From a virus, in the IMG/VR virus record IMGVR_UViG_3300034071_003115, positions 1-64,000 of that record: 64,000 bases of DNA; one strand, 5' to 3'. A program made the translations under genes and the position numbers. The notes beneath the pieces were generated by a model. That model searched no databases and had not been told where the DNA came from. It worked only from the letters and a program-made list of their open reading frames with translations. Shown here in pieces: positions 37,157-45,489 of the stretch. Every line of letters begins with the position of its first letter. Position 1 is the first letter of the stretch.

Positions 37157-37849
37157 GTGGGCATGACACCGATTATTCCTCTTGAAGAGATGGGGGACGC
37201 CCGCGTCTACTGGAGATGCTATAGCGATCTCCCGCGACACAAGAAACTTTGGCGGCTGCCAGATAACAACGCGCGATGGGCATGGATTGTTCTGTTGTGC
37301 GCGGCATCAGAAACCGACGGAGTGTTTGAGTCCGATCAGCACATTGAAGCAATGGTCGGATCGCAAAACACAAAGTTCCTTCCGCACTTCCGACGCGTTG
37401 GGCTTCTCGACGGACTCGTGGTTCACGATTGGGACGAGTGGCAGGTTCCATCTGATGGAATGCGCGAGGCAAGGGAGGCGCTTGCAGCGGCCGCTCGCGA
37501 CCGACTAAACCGTCTCGGCCTTCGCGACGAACACGATGCGCAGGTAAAGGTTCGGAGCATGAAAGAGTGGATGGAATACATTGTGGCAGGGCCGAACCGA
37601 CAGGGAAGACTTGTTGAATTCATGGGACAGATGAATGGCATCGTCCCACAGAGAGCCGACTACGCTCGCATTGCAAAGCTGATGCGCGAATATCCAGGTG
37701 GAATTCCCGCGCTAATGTCTGCCATCTGCGACGCGGCACTGCGCGACCTCAAGGGCGACCCAATTGCATATTTGACAGCGATCGGAAAAGGCAGTAAGAA
37801 GAGGGTGCACACAACATCATCTGTTCGTGATGCACAGTTGGAGGAGTAG
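37157..37849 (+). CDS. Replisome organiser / DnaD-like initiator
   Basis: 230 residues from GTG 37157 (AAGGAG 7 nt upstream); the longer frame from 37133 lacks a site. VYWRCYSDLPRHKKLW, WAWIVLLCAASETDGVF and VGLLDGLVV form the winged-helix pattern of phage replisome organisers. It precedes the DnaC-like ATPase, fitting origin binding and helicase loading. Confidence 0.6.
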   Translation: MGMTPIIPLEEMGDARVYWRCYSDLPRHKKLWRLPDNNARWAWIVLLCAASETDGVFESDQHIEAMVGSQNTKFLPHFRRVGLLDGLVVHDWDEWQVPSDGMREAREALAAAARDRLNRLGLRDEHDAQVKVRSMKEWMEYIVAGPNRQGRLVEFMGQMNGIVPQRADYARIAKLMREYPGGIPALMSAICDAALRDLKGDPIAYLTAIGKGSKKRVHTTSSVRDAQLEE

Positions 37850-37936
37850 ATGTTGCAGCCAGCACTGTTTATGTTGCTCGTCGCGGTGATCCTCTTGGTC
37901 GCCGCTGCGGGGGAGCGAGATAATGACAACAAGTAG
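37850..37936 (+). CDS. 28-residue single-span membrane peptide
   Basis: LFMLLVAVILLVAAAG is one transmembrane helix with a charged tail. GGAGGAG lies directly upstream and it overlaps the next start by 14 nt. Confidence 0.45.
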   Translation: MLQPALFMLLVAVILLVAAAGERDNDNK

Positions 37937-38579
37937 CACCGAAGTTGTATACCTGGAGGACATCATGTGGGGCGAGAGCAAGCCGCCGCAGGACCTCGAA
38001 AAAGCGCTTCTAGGCGTTGGAATCCCAAAAAGGTACTTAGACAGCACCTTCGCCAATTTCGAGGCGCAGGGTGGCTCTAAGACGGCCCTTGAGGCCTCAA
38101 TGGAGTGGGCAAAGGCACCGATTGGGGAGCGGGGCCTTCTTTTTGTTGGGCCGCCAGGTACGGGAAAGACCCACCTTGCCGTGGCGTCAGTCCGAGAGAA
38201 AGTTGCCGCTGGTCTTGGTGGAGTTCGCTTTATCAATGTGCCGATCTTTTTAGATCGGATTCGCCAGTCAATGAAGTACAATGATCCAGAAGTCATGAAC
38301 TTGTTTGACTTTTGTTTGACACGCGCAAGCGTCGTGGTCCTTGATGATCTTGGGAAGGAGAAGGCAACCGACTGGGCGGCAGAGCGACTCTACGTCCTTG
38401 TTGAGAGCCGATATAGTGCCTGTCTCGCGACGATCGCCACGACGAACCGCGGCCTTGACGAACTCGATGCCCTTGGATATGGGGCTCTCATCTCCCGACT
38501 ACAGCAGACCTGTCGCGCCATCAAGGTGGGCGGGGATGACCAGCGTATCAGGCTTGGAAGGCTGGACGGAAGGGCTTGA
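37923..38579 (+). CDS. DnaC-like helicase loader ATPase
   Basis: 218 residues. Walker A GPPGTGKT (76-83), Walker B VVVLDD (137-142), sensor TTN (173-175) and the following SRL arginine region match DnaC/IstB AAA+ loaders. No helicase is visible, so it likely recruits the host DnaB. Confidence 0.85.
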   Translation: MTTSSTEVVYLEDIMWGESKPPQDLEKALLGVGIPKRYLDSTFANFEAQGGSKTALEASMEWAKAPIGERGLLFVGPPGTGKTHLAVASVREKVAAGLGGVRFINVPIFLDRIRQSMKYNDPEVMNLFDFCLTRASVVVLDDLGKEKATDWAAERLYVLVESRYSACLATIATTNRGLDELDALGYGALISRLQQTCRAIKVGGDDQRIRLGRLDGRA

Positions 38580-38931
38580 GATTGTCCTTGTAGGAAGACC
38601 GCCATCATGGAACCGCGCGTATCGCGTTGCGGGCAAAATCATCTACATGACACGAGAAGCAAAAGCATGGAAGGAGATCGTGACATATGCGACACAGAAA
38701 GCGTTAGTCACAAGGCCGGACTTCCTGCCGGTAGACGGGAAGAGGATTGTCATCGACATCTGGGCGCATTTGAAAAGACCGATGGATGCTGATAATCTAT
38801 TGAAGCTAACGCTAGATGCGGTAGCGGCTGGATTGGTCGTCAATGACCGATGGTTTATCCCACGAGTTTGGGAAATGGAATTTGGAGCAGCGGAAGAATA
38901 TGTCCGACTGGTCCTAAGTCAGGAGAAGTGA
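38536..38931 (+). CDS. RusA-like Holliday junction resolvase
   Basis: 131 residues from ATG 38536, whose GGGCGGGG is the only ribosome-like site; the longer frame from 38341 would be an antisense-like extension through the ATPase. RPPSWNRAYR and RPMDADNLLKLTLDAV followed by NDRW are the RusA acidic motifs. It would trim branched replication or recombination intermediates. Confidence 0.8.
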   Translation: MTSVSGLEGWTEGLEIVLVGRPPSWNRAYRVAGKIIYMTREAKAWKEIVTYATQKALVTRPDFLPVDGKRIVIDIWAHLKRPMDADNLLKLTLDAVAAGLVVNDRWFIPRVWEMEFGAAEEYVRLVLSQEK

Positions 38932-38932
38932 A

Positions 38933-39310
38933 ATGGCAAAGGAAAGGATTGAAGTAACTGGCAGGCTTGGAAGCAAGCCAGAACTTCGCAGCACCAAGAC
39001 AGGAAAGAACGTTTCATCGTTTAGCGTTGCAGTGAAGAACAAGCGCGGCGGCGAAGAGACCACCAATTGGTACGACGTATCCATTTGGGAGAAGCAGGCA
39101 GAACTTGCTGTACAGCTGCTCGACAAGGGTGATCTTGTGTGCGTTGAAGGCGTTCCGTCCGTGAAGACTTTTCAGACCCGCAGCGGCGAGTCCAAGTCTT
39201 CCATTCAGATCACGGCGCGCACATTTGATCTTCTTGCCAAGGGCAAGGGTGCCGCTGGCGCAGTCAAGCAGGCCGCGCCTGAAGAAGACTTTTCCGAGGT
39301 TCCGTTCTGA
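38933..39310 (+). CDS. ssb: Single-stranded DNA-binding protein
   Basis: 125 residues. The OB-fold begins ERIEVTGRLGSKPELRSTK, with SFSVAV and YDVSIWEKQAE as core strands. The acidic C-terminal tip FSEVPF matches the partner-binding tail of bacterial SSB. Overlaps the next start by one base. Confidence 0.92.
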   Translation: MAKERIEVTGRLGSKPELRSTKTGKNVSSFSVAVKNKRGGEETTNWYDVSIWEKQAELAVQLLDKGDLVCVEGVPSVKTFQTRSGESKSSIQITARTFDLLAKGKGAAGAVKQAAPEEDFSEVPF

Positions 39311-39411
39311 TGGATCTCGGAACGTTCTTTAGTTACGTGGCGGCAGTCGTTGTCGGCTCCACGCTCACGTTGGCCCTCTGGACCCTTTGGTTCAGAATCG
39401 TCAATAGATAA
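39310..39411 (+). CDS. 33-residue membrane peptide
   Basis: YVAAVVVGSTLTLALWTLWF is a single span. TGATG overlap with ssb. Confidence 0.5.
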   Translation: MDLGTFFSYVAAVVVGSTLTLALWTLWFRIVNR

Positions 39412-39434
39412 TTGTGTTGCTTCTCCTTCGGAGA

Positions 39435-39474
39435 CTCGTACCCAAGGGTTACACCATTGGCTCTTGGGTACGAG
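39435..39474 (+). promoter_or_regulatory. 12-bp perfect hairpin in an intergenic gap
   Basis: CTCGTACCCAAG and CTTGGGTACGAG are exact complements around a 16-nt loop. There is no T-run, so this is not a normal terminator; it could be an operator or an RNA processing stem. Confidence 0.6.
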
Positions 39475-39502
39475 AACTAGTTATCCTCGCGCGCGGCTCA
39501 AG

Positions 39503-39799
39503 ATGAAGCAGGGTCGAATGGTTATCGCCAATGTAGACGGATCGATCATTGTGACCCCCTATAACCAACTTCGTTACGATGGCTTCTCGAAATTTTTTTT
39601 GGGAAAAACTGAGGTAGCGGCTAGTCTCGCTACTACCATCATTCGCCTGCTTCCCGACCGCCGCTACAGGCAACTGATTGCCACACGGGTAGTCCCCGCT
39701 GTTCGCCCACGGTTTTGGGCGGCCTGGATGCTAGACGCATGGCACGTAAGCGAACCGATACATGAAAACTCACTAGAAAGAATCAAGAATTACACATGA
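39503..39799 (+). CDS. Unknown 98-residue protein
   Basis: Read from ATG 39503, after the hairpin; ATG 39518 is an alternative. VIANVDGSIIVTP then a basic region (RLLPDRRYRQL). The longer frame from 39350 runs through the hairpin and is unlikely. No family recognised. Confidence 0.5.
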   Translation: MKQGRMVIANVDGSIIVTPYNQLRYDGFSKFFLGKTEVAASLATTIIRLLPDRRYRQLIATRVVPAVRPRFWAAWMLDAWHVSEPIHENSLERIKNYT

Positions 39800-40293
39800 A
39801 CAGCAGAGCGATCTGCACCGCCACAGTAAACGGCGTGCACGTCAAACTTTATCGAGATACACTAGACGACGGAACAGCACGAGTGATCGGGTTCACCGAG
39901 CATGGACAAGAGTATGGACTATGGAGGATTGAGGGCATGGAAGAGCAAACAACGATTACGCGACCAGCAATTGAACAGCGTGAAGACGTCCTGTACGCCG
40001 ATGGGTGGGAAGATTGCCTCGTAGGACACGGGACAATCTTTCACGGGTCTGACGGACAGATGATTGTTGCTATCTACGACCGCAACAAGATCCTACAGCG
40101 CTTGTTTGACGACTTTGTGTCGACCTGCGAGGCGAACAACCCAGGGGACACTCATGAGGGCTGCTTCCACATTGAGGAGGCGGACGAATACATTTCCTTC
40201 AATATCGAGGGTGGATTTATCAAGCCCGGCATGCCTGTGTTCGCCTCGTTCGAGGCACAGCCAATTGTCATCAACGAGTCGGTGCAATTTTGA
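39796..40293 (+). CDS. Unknown 165-residue protein
   Basis: ATGA overlap with the upstream gene. Beta-rich N-terminus (CTATVNGVHVKLYRD, YGLWRIEG) and an acidic centre. No motif identified. Confidence 0.6.
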   Translation: MNSRAICTATVNGVHVKLYRDTLDDGTARVIGFTEHGQEYGLWRIEGMEEQTTITRPAIEQREDVLYADGWEDCLVGHGTIFHGSDGQMIVAIYDRNKILQRLFDDFVSTCEANNPGDTHEGCFHIEEADEYISFNIEGGFIKPGMPVFASFEAQPIVINESVQF

Positions 40294-40505
40294 AGCATTG
40301 CTCACGCTGCCAGCAGGTTTGGCCGCCAGAATGTGAGTTTTACCGCCGCGGCAAGATGCAGTGCCGCTCATGCGAGCACGGGGTAAAAAACTTTTCGCCC
40401 TCACGCATGGCTGAAGAACAAATAGCGGAATTAGAGAGATCTAGGAAACGACTAGCAGCAAGAGAGGCAGGGAAAGATGTGTGCCGGTGTGGCGATGCGT
40501 TCTGA
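40290..40505 (+). CDS. Zinc-ribbon protein of the CxRCxxxWP type
   Basis: 71 residues from TTG 40290. CSRCQQVWPPECEFYRRG then CRSC is shared with the product at 41762 (CKRCLEWWPNDGEFY, CIAC), so these are paralogues. This half-zinc-finger is common ahead of phage HNH or packaging genes. A C-terminal CRC adds further Cys. Confidence 0.6.
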   Translation: MKHCSRCQQVWPPECEFYRRGKMQCRSCEHGVKNFSPSRMAEEQIAELERSRKRLAAREAGKDVCRCGDAF

Positions 40506-40553
40506 ATTTTTATGGGAATCAACATGCAGGCCTGCTCTCGCAGGGGGTGAGTA

Positions 40554-41126
40554 ATGAACAGAGTGTTGACGTTTTTAAACAAGATATCAGGGGAACTTGC
40601 AGTGGTGCTGCTGATTGGCCTTGTGTCGACAACCACCGCCTGGACGGCAATCCAAGCGTCATTCCATAACAACGCATCGTCTGCCGCCTATGGCGACTAC
40701 CAGTTGATTATGGCTGAAGCGAATAACCTGTGGATTACGGCAGAGGTGAAGTACCGAGCCGACCTGCTGACTTGGGACACCGACCTTGGCGGCTCCTATG
40801 AGTTCAGCGTCTATGCGGTGCCATGCCAGCAGGAAAACCCAGAAGGCCAACTGCCAGACTGTGCCGCATATATGGACGCCGTGTATGGACCATACAACCA
40901 GACATTCGATAGCGGAGAGGAGCCCCTTGCGCTATCTGAGCGCGAAGGCAACTACAGCAACCGCCTGCAGGTGCTCACGGGCATCTTTGCTGTTGCCCTG
41001 TTTGCCCTTGGCGTAACCTCACCCATGAAGAGCAGGAAGAACGCCTCCTACCTCGTGGCGTTTGCCGCAACCCTCTGGGTGACTGGAGTTGCGCTTATGT
41101 TAACAATCCCCGTAATTTTGCTTTAG
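40554..41126 (+). CDS. Multi-span membrane protein (DUF4337-like)
   Basis: 190 residues. One span near the N-terminus (AVVLLIGLVSTTTAW), a 90-residue periplasmic-like loop with two Cys, then two spans (LTGIFAVALFALGV, WVTGVALMLTIPVI). The arrangement recalls DUF4337. Possible role in envelope modification; not assigned. Confidence 0.6.
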   Translation: MNRVLTFLNKISGELAVVLLIGLVSTTTAWTAIQASFHNNASSAAYGDYQLIMAEANNLWITAEVKYRADLLTWDTDLGGSYEFSVYAVPCQQENPEGQLPDCAAYMDAVYGPYNQTFDSGEEPLALSEREGNYSNRLQVLTGIFAVALFALGVTSPMKSRKNASYLVAFAATLWVTGVALMLTIPVILL

Positions 41127-41134
41127 GAGGAAAT

Positions 41135-41236
41135 ATGATTCCCGAAACCGCGTGTACTTGCGACAGTGTTGATGCGCGAATAGAACGTGAGCTTATGGAG
41201 ATGAGGAATATGATTACCGAAACCGCGTGTACTTGC
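41135..41236 (+). repeat. Direct repeat of the MazG gene start
   Basis: ATGATT[C/A]CCGAAACCGCG and the bases after it (28 nt in all, 1 mismatch) occur at 41135 and 41210, in frame, each with its own GA-rich site and ATG. Confidence 0.8.
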
Positions 41237-41644
41237 GGCTGTACTGGGTGCAGCGAAGGCAACTGCTGCGACCACAAGGCGTGGGCCAGCGGATTTGACG
41301 ATTACCAGCGAGGCGCTGCCATGACCGCTCGTGGCGACATCTACCTCGACCCAGAACAGGGGCGCGTTGCGATTGCAGCGATGGGCCTTGCTGGGGAGTC
41401 TGGTGAGCTGATCGATCACCTCAAGAAGTGGATTGGACACGGACACGCTGTCGATCGCGACTACATCACCAAGGAGCTTGGTGATATCCTTTGGTATGTG
41501 GCTGAGATTGCCTCAGTTGCTCGGATCGACCTTTCGGAGGTTGCGGTTCAGAACGAGAAGAAGCTCCGCCTCAGATACCCGAAAGGATTTTCCGTAGATC
41601 GCAGCGTCAACAGGAGTGAGCATGAAAAAGATTCGCAAGGTTGA
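41135..41644 (+). CDS. MazG-like NTP pyrophosphohydrolase with Cys-rich N-terminus
   Basis: 169 residues. GLAGESGELIDHLKKWIGHG and ELGDILWYVAEI contain the ExxE and ExxD metal ligands of MazG enzymes, which hydrolyse (d)NTPs or ppGpp-like alarmones. The first 50 residues are Cys-rich, partly from a 25-codon duplication (see 41135-41236). Restart at M26 (41210) is possible. Confidence 0.85.
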   Translation: MIPETACTCDSVDARIERELMEMRNMITETACTCGCTGCSEGNCCDHKAWASGFDDYQRGAAMTARGDIYLDPEQGRVAIAAMGLAGESGELIDHLKKWIGHGHAVDRDYITKELGDILWYVAEIASVARIDLSEVAVQNEKKLRLRYPKGFSVDRSVNRSEHEKDSQG

Positions 41645-41762
41645 TGATCAGCGCTACAAGTATGAACACAAAGAAATCTATGTGACGACGCCCGTAGAAT
41701 CATTTTTCTACGCGTTTGTTGCATTCGCAATCATCTGGGTCGTTGCGGAGATTATTAGCTAA
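41622..41762 (+). CDS. 46-residue single-span membrane protein
   Basis: Basic N-terminus (KKIRKVDDQRYKYEHKE), then SFFYAFVAFAIIWVVAEIIS as one span. Overlaps the MazG end by 23 nt and the next gene by 1. Confidence 0.5.
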   Translation: MKKIRKVDDQRYKYEHKEIYVTTPVESFFYAFVAFAIIWVVAEIIS

Positions 41763-41941
41763 TGATACGCAAGTGCAAAAGATGTCTAGAGTGGTGGCCG
41801 AACGACGGAGAATTCTACCACTCAAGGAAGCATCCAATGTGCATTGCATGCAATGTGGAAGTTGAAGATTTTGAAAGGCGGAGAGAATACATGCGCCAGG
41901 CTGCCAAGAAGTATCGAGATAAAATCAAGGCGAGCGCATAA
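41762..41941 (+). CDS. Zinc-ribbon protein, paralogue of the gene at 40290
   Basis: 59 residues: CKRCLEWWPNDGEFY and CIAC, then a basic helix (RREYMRQAAKKYRDKIKA) that could contact nucleic acid. TAATG overlaps at both ends. Confidence 0.6.
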   Translation: MIRKCKRCLEWWPNDGEFYHSRKHPMCIACNVEVEDFERRREYMRQAAKKYRDKIKASA

Positions 41942-42594
41942 TGCCGCACGTCATTGCAAACATTCCAACCGTTTCGTGCTACGTCCGCAGGGAATACCTG
42001 CGAGACCTTCAGGATGGCCACGGAGAGTTCACCCCAGCCTACTGGGTGACCGTCAAGGCGCCACGGCACCGCGCGCTGTATATCGAGGCATTCCTGCCGG
42101 AATACGGGGCGTTGTATGACAAACTTCCCATTAGCGCGTACGTCCAGAACCCAGAAACGCCAACACCCGATCTTCCGCTGGGTCTCTTGCAGATGTGGGA
42201 TGTCAACTCCTCAGGAATTGCCGTCATCGAGAAGACCCTGCTCAAGGGGATGCCATGCAAGTACCTTGATAAGGCAGGCGCATGGCACAAGGGCTCATAC
42301 TTATTTACGGTGGACATGGTGCAGCCCGAGCCGAACGAAGTGGACACCGACTGGGCTGCCATTCCGGCAGAGCACAAGTCCTACAACTTCATTAGACTAG
42401 ACAACGGGCAGTTTGCCGCTCAGCCGAACAACCGTGTCATCTGGATGGATGAGGCGACGGTGTTTAAGAATCCGAAGATGCCGGACTTCAAGGTCAGCAC
42501 GCAACTGTTCTCTGCAGAGGGCGAACGGTGGGCCGCTCTCGGCGATGAAGATTCGTGGAACTACTCAAAGAAGGAGAAGGTTGTCAATGGGTAA
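41941..42594 (+). CDS. Unknown 217-residue phage protein
   Basis: TAATG start. Contains FTPAYWVTVKAPRHRALYIEAF and many Pro/Trp turns. Conserved-looking but unassigned. It overlaps the glycosyltransferase gene by 8 nt. Confidence 0.6.
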   Translation: MPHVIANIPTVSCYVRREYLRDLQDGHGEFTPAYWVTVKAPRHRALYIEAFLPEYGALYDKLPISAYVQNPETPTPDLPLGLLQMWDVNSSGIAVIEKTLLKGMPCKYLDKAGAWHKGSYLFTVDMVQPEPNEVDTDWAAIPAEHKSYNFIRLDNGQFAAQPNNRVIWMDEATVFKNPKMPDFKVSTQLFSAEGERWAALGDEDSWNYSKKEKVVNG

Positions 42595-43384
42595 GAAGGC
42601 AAAACAAATGCGCAATCAGGCAAAACAGAACTTGCCGTCGATTTATTCCGGCGGACCGATCGCCCACGAGATGCACCCAGGAAACACAATGGGGTTGCTG
42701 GAGCTTCAGCGGGATTGCATGCACAACGGCATTCAGTTCAAGTGGAAGATGGTGCACGGATCATCGATCCTCACCGATGCAAGGAATGTCTTGTTGCACT
42801 CATTCCTTGAGAGCGGCTACTCGCACCTTTTCATGGTTGACTCGGATATCGAGTTTTCGGGAAAGGATGTCCTTCGGGCGGTTGCATCTGGCGAGTCGAT
42901 CGTGGCCCTTCCGTGCGCTAAGAGGATTGCGAATTTCGAACTAGCGGTTGAGGTGCTGCGCAAGTATCCTGAAATTCCAGCAAAAAATTTGCCAGCATAC
43001 ATCGGCGGAATGAACTTCCTTCCTATTGACGAAGAGCGCCCTGACGGAAGAATGCTTCTCAAGTCGCAGCGAGCAGGAACCGGCGCGATGATTATTCGTC
43101 GAGAGGCACTGCTGGACTTCCAGGAAAAGTATCCAGACCGCTGGTATCAGAACACCCTAACAAATCAGCGTCTCACCGAATTCTTCCGCTTTATGGTGCA
43201 TCCAGAAACCAAGGAGCACTGGGGCGAAGACTTTGGATTCTGCATGGACATGCGCGCAATTGGGTACGACATCAACGTGCTTGTGGACGCACGAACGGTT
43301 CACCACGGTGGGTTTGGGTACGAAACAGATTTCGCAAAGCTTGCGTCAAACTATATGAAGGAGACAGACAATGAGCAGGATTGA
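42587..43384 (+). CDS. GT-A family glycosyltransferase
   Basis: 265 residues from ATG 42587 (AAGGAGAAGG upstream); the frame from 42413 is a shadow of the previous gene. LFMVDSDIEF carries the DxD metal site; later EHWGEDFGFCMDMRAIGYD and HHGG fit the acceptor side. It is a second, distinct glycosyltransferase and could modify DNA bases, protein or host glycans. Confidence 0.75.
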   Translation: MGKKAKQMRNQAKQNLPSIYSGGPIAHEMHPGNTMGLLELQRDCMHNGIQFKWKMVHGSSILTDARNVLLHSFLESGYSHLFMVDSDIEFSGKDVLRAVASGESIVALPCAKRIANFELAVEVLRKYPEIPAKNLPAYIGGMNFLPIDEERPDGRMLLKSQRAGTGAMIIRREALLDFQEKYPDRWYQNTLTNQRLTEFFRFMVHPETKEHWGEDFGFCMDMRAIGYDINVLVDARTVHHGGFGYETDFAKLASNYMKETDNEQD

Positions 43385-43628
43385 ACGACTCGCGGCGCAG
43401 CTCCCAGAAGGAGAGGTGCTTTCGATCATGGAGTATTTGCACGAGACAAAGGAATGGGCCGTATGCACTAGTGCGTGGGACCCAAAGGCAGAGAATGTCA
43501 ATACAGCACTTGACTACCTTCGCGGCACCGAGTCGCCGAAGGGAAACTGGATCGTTAAGCGTCGCGCTGTCGGCGAGACCCCAGAGATTGCAGTCCAGAA
43601 ACTTGTATCCGGAGAAGAGAATGTCTAA
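43371..43628 (+). CDS. Unknown 85-residue protein
   Basis: Overlaps the glycosyltransferase end by 14 nt. EVLSIMEYLHETKEWAV and a basic C-terminal half (GNWIVKRRAVGETPEIAVQK). Not recognised. Confidence 0.55.
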   Translation: MSRIERLAAQLPEGEVLSIMEYLHETKEWAVCTSAWDPKAENVNTALDYLRGTESPKGNWIVKRRAVGETPEIAVQKLVSGEENV

Positions 43629-43869
43629 GTGGGTTGACTTTGCAATGCTCTCCTTTGAGGAGGCAGACGCAGCCGTTTCTGGATTCGGATTCACCATTCA
43701 CGGCGTTCACCGCGCAATGGTCGACAACGACTGGATGGCAGTCGCGCACAGCCGAAAAGGGGCGGTCGTATCGGCACGAGGAAGAAATCCTCACGAGGCG
43801 GTCTGTAGGCTCGCGTGGGAGCTCACGATACGCCAGGCGAATCAACAAGGCTCTACGGGCCGCAAATAG
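43621..43869 (+). CDS. Unknown 82-residue protein
   Basis: Read from ATG 43621 with GGAGAAG upstream; the longer frame from 43381 duplicates the previous gene. FGFTIHGVHRAMVDNDWMAVAHSR is followed by a helical end. The last gene before the cassette region. Not recognised. Confidence 0.55.
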   Translation: MSKWVDFAMLSFEEADAAVSGFGFTIHGVHRAMVDNDWMAVAHSRKGAVVSARGRNPHEAVCRLAWELTIRQANQQGSTGRK

Positions 43870-44002
43870 GCATTTCCGGGGCTTCTGGAAGGCCCTCCGC
43901 AAGCGATTATAGAACCGCCAACCCCTCGTCTGTAAAAAAATCCGCCGCGTCCCTAGTCGCACGGTGGGGGAGGGGGGTCGAGGACGCATTCTGGGGGTTG
44001 GG

Positions 44003-44112
44003 AGCATCCTCCGGATGCTACACGCCCCCAAAGAAAGCACGATCAAGACCATAGGCGATGATGGGGTCAGCGGTGGCGTTGCCGCCGCGGTGGTAGTTAG
44101 GAGGTACGCACA
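44003..44112 (+). promoter_or_regulatory. Leader element E1 of the plus cassette array
   Basis: Hairpin AGCATCC-TCC-GGATGCT (44003-44019), then AAAGAAAGCACGATC and GGCGATGATGGGGTCAGCGG (about 44054-44073), then AGGAGG. This first copy lacks the upstream dyad and TATAARTA block. The 243-nt gap from 43870 holds no gene. Confidence 0.6.
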
Positions 44113-44496
44113 ATGTACGCAATGCTCTTGCTTCTTTCGCCGATGGCGGCGGCGGCTCTTTCTTTCGTTCTCCGCGGTGATGCGGTGCTCTCGGTTCTCT
44201 TCGGTTTCGCGGCTCTCGGCGTTGTATCGTTCGCGGGTTTCGTTTACGAGTTCGGTGATCTCGCAATGGAGCACCGCTACGCGAAGAACCCACGCGAGGC
44301 AGACGGCGAGGTGGTCGCGTTCGGTCTGGTGTGCGCGGTGTCTGGAATCGCTGGCACGGCGATCTCGTGGCTCCTGGGTGCGGGCGATGCGATGTCGCTC
44401 CTTCTGGGTGTGGCGAGCGTGGGCGCGGCGTGGCTCGCAATCTTCGCGGTGGTCGTTGCCGATGAGAAGATGCGCCGCCGCTACGGCAAGCGATAG
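44113..44496 (+). CDS. Four-span membrane protein
   Basis: 127 residues. Hydrophobic segments around 2-18, 25-44, 75-92 and 98-116 with a basic C-terminus (KMRRRYGKR). AGGAGGTACGCA precedes ATG. First gene of the plus cassette array. Function unknown. Confidence 0.7.
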   Translation: MYAMLLLLSPMAAAALSFVLRGDAVLSVLFGFAALGVVSFAGFVYEFGDLAMEHRYAKNPREADGEVVAFGLVCAVSGIAGTAISWLLGAGDAMSLLLGVASVGAAWLAIFAVVVADEKMRRRYGKR

Positions 44497-44516
44497 CACA
44501 CACACGAAACGCAACC

Positions 44517-44559
44517 GCCCCCGTCCTCCGCGAGCGCGCGGAGGGCGGGGGCTTCTTTG
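44517..44559 (+). terminator. Terminator of the first plus cassette
   Basis: GCCCCCG/CGGGGGC extended by CCTCCGCG/CGCGGAGG, then CTTCTTT. Confidence 0.9.
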
Positions 44560-44589
44560 TACCTATGTGACTTCGGTGGCGGTCGCGCC

Positions 44590-44735
44590 CCCTGGGGCTG
44601 CTGTTCTATATGTAACTCACAGTATGAATATAAATAACAAATAACATAATAAGTTCGATGGACTCGCCTCCGGCGAGTACAGACCGAGTATGAAAACGCT
44701 ATTGTATGAGTGCGCGATGATGAGGGCGAGCCACC
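44590..44735 (+). promoter_or_regulatory. Leader element E2
   Basis: Dyad GTTCTATATGTAAC (44603-44616), TATAAATAAC, AATAAGTTCGATGG, hairpin ACTCGCC-TCC-GGCGAGT (44662-44678), then GCGATGATGAGGG. One unit of the plus-array intergenic module. Confidence 0.7.
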
Positions 44736-44760
44736 GAAGGCTCGGAAGGGAGACAATGGT

Positions 44761-45045
44761 ATGACTTGGCATCGACCTGATGAAGGCTGCGACGTCACCG
44801 TACGCGGTGATGCTGATGACGTCATCACGATCACTTGCGTGAATACGGAAGGCGTGATGAGTCCGAAGCCGCACCGCTATCACGTCACGCTAAGCGCGAA
44901 TGCGAACGCGCTGATGGTGATGGAAGCGGATGGCTACGGCGGCATCCACTACTTCAGTGACGCTGAAGCGAAGCGGGTGCTGATGGAAGACGAAGTCTGG
45001 TACGAACTACCAGCATTCTTCCGCAATAGAATCGTCTGGCAATAG
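44761..45045 (+). CDS. Cassette protein, unknown (94 residues)
   Basis: ATG 44761 with GGGAGAC upstream. Beta-rich: CDVTVRGDADDVITITCV, HVTLSANANALMVME. The N-terminal extension in the longer frame falls in the leader element and is rejected. No family recognised. Confidence 0.6.
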   Translation: MTWHRPDEGCDVTVRGDADDVITITCVNTEGVMSPKPHRYHVTLSANANALMVMEADGYGGIHYFSDAEAKRVLMEDEVWYELPAFFRNRIVWQ

Positions 45046-45052
45046 CGTGATG

Positions 45053-45085
45053 GTGATGCGCGGCGAATGCGACGCCGCGCATCAC
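45053..45085 (+). promoter_or_regulatory. Intercistronic hairpin, loop AATGCGA
   Basis: A 13-bp perfect stem (GTGATGCGCGGCG) around loop AATGCGA, between two genes of one cassette, 22 nt before the second start. Confidence 0.8.
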
Positions 45086-45106
45086 TTCACTGAAGGGAGA
45101 ATCACA

Positions 45107-45427
45107 ATGGTGAAGCACGTGAACCCGATCGAATGGAAGTTCGTGTATGAGCATCGCTCGACGCTGACGGAGCGCGAGAATCGCACTAGGATGGAAGCAG
45201 AATCCGATCGTGTATCGGATAGGATCGTGAAGGCTATCGAAGCGATTCGGAAGGATCGTCCATCGTCGTGGATCGACGAACTCGATACCCGCGCATTCTT
45301 CATTCTGAAGGACGCGCTCGATCCGATCGGATACGAAGTGTTGCGTCAGGATGAGGACGGCGCGTGGATCGTACGCGAACGATGGAATACTGGAACGGAC
45401 TGGAACGCACGACTGGTCATCGTCTGA
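45107..45427 (+). CDS. Cassette protein, helical unknown (106 residues)
   Basis: ATG 45107 with GAAGGGAG upstream. Charged helices (YEHRSTLTERENRTRMEAES) and a C-terminal WIVRERW strand. Second gene of its cassette. Not recognised. Confidence 0.6.
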   Translation: MVKHVNPIEWKFVYEHRSTLTERENRTRMEAESDRVSDRIVKAIEAIRKDRPSSWIDELDTRAFFILKDALDPIGYEVLRQDEDGAWIVRERWNTGTDWNARLVIV

Positions 45428-45432
45428 TCGGC

Positions 45433-45477
45433 CTCCCCCCGTTCACCGCAGGCGCGGTGGGCGGGGGGAAGTTCTTT
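45433..45477 (+). terminator. Terminator of the second plus cassette
   Basis: CCCCCCGTTCACCGC pairs with GCGGTGGGCGGGGGG, then GTTCTTT. The fold is nearly identical to the one at 50406. Confidence 0.85.
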
Positions 45478-45489
45478 CGCAACCCCCCG

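Noticed and set aside
39350-39502. Upstream extension of the gene at 39503
   Set aside because: Would translate the perfect hairpin at 39435-39474 and has no ribosome site.
43555-44644. Long Arg-rich ORFs on both strands around the first plus cassette
   Set aside because: They run through the leader element and the membrane-protein gene in other frames; their composition is that of shadows of GC-rich DNA.
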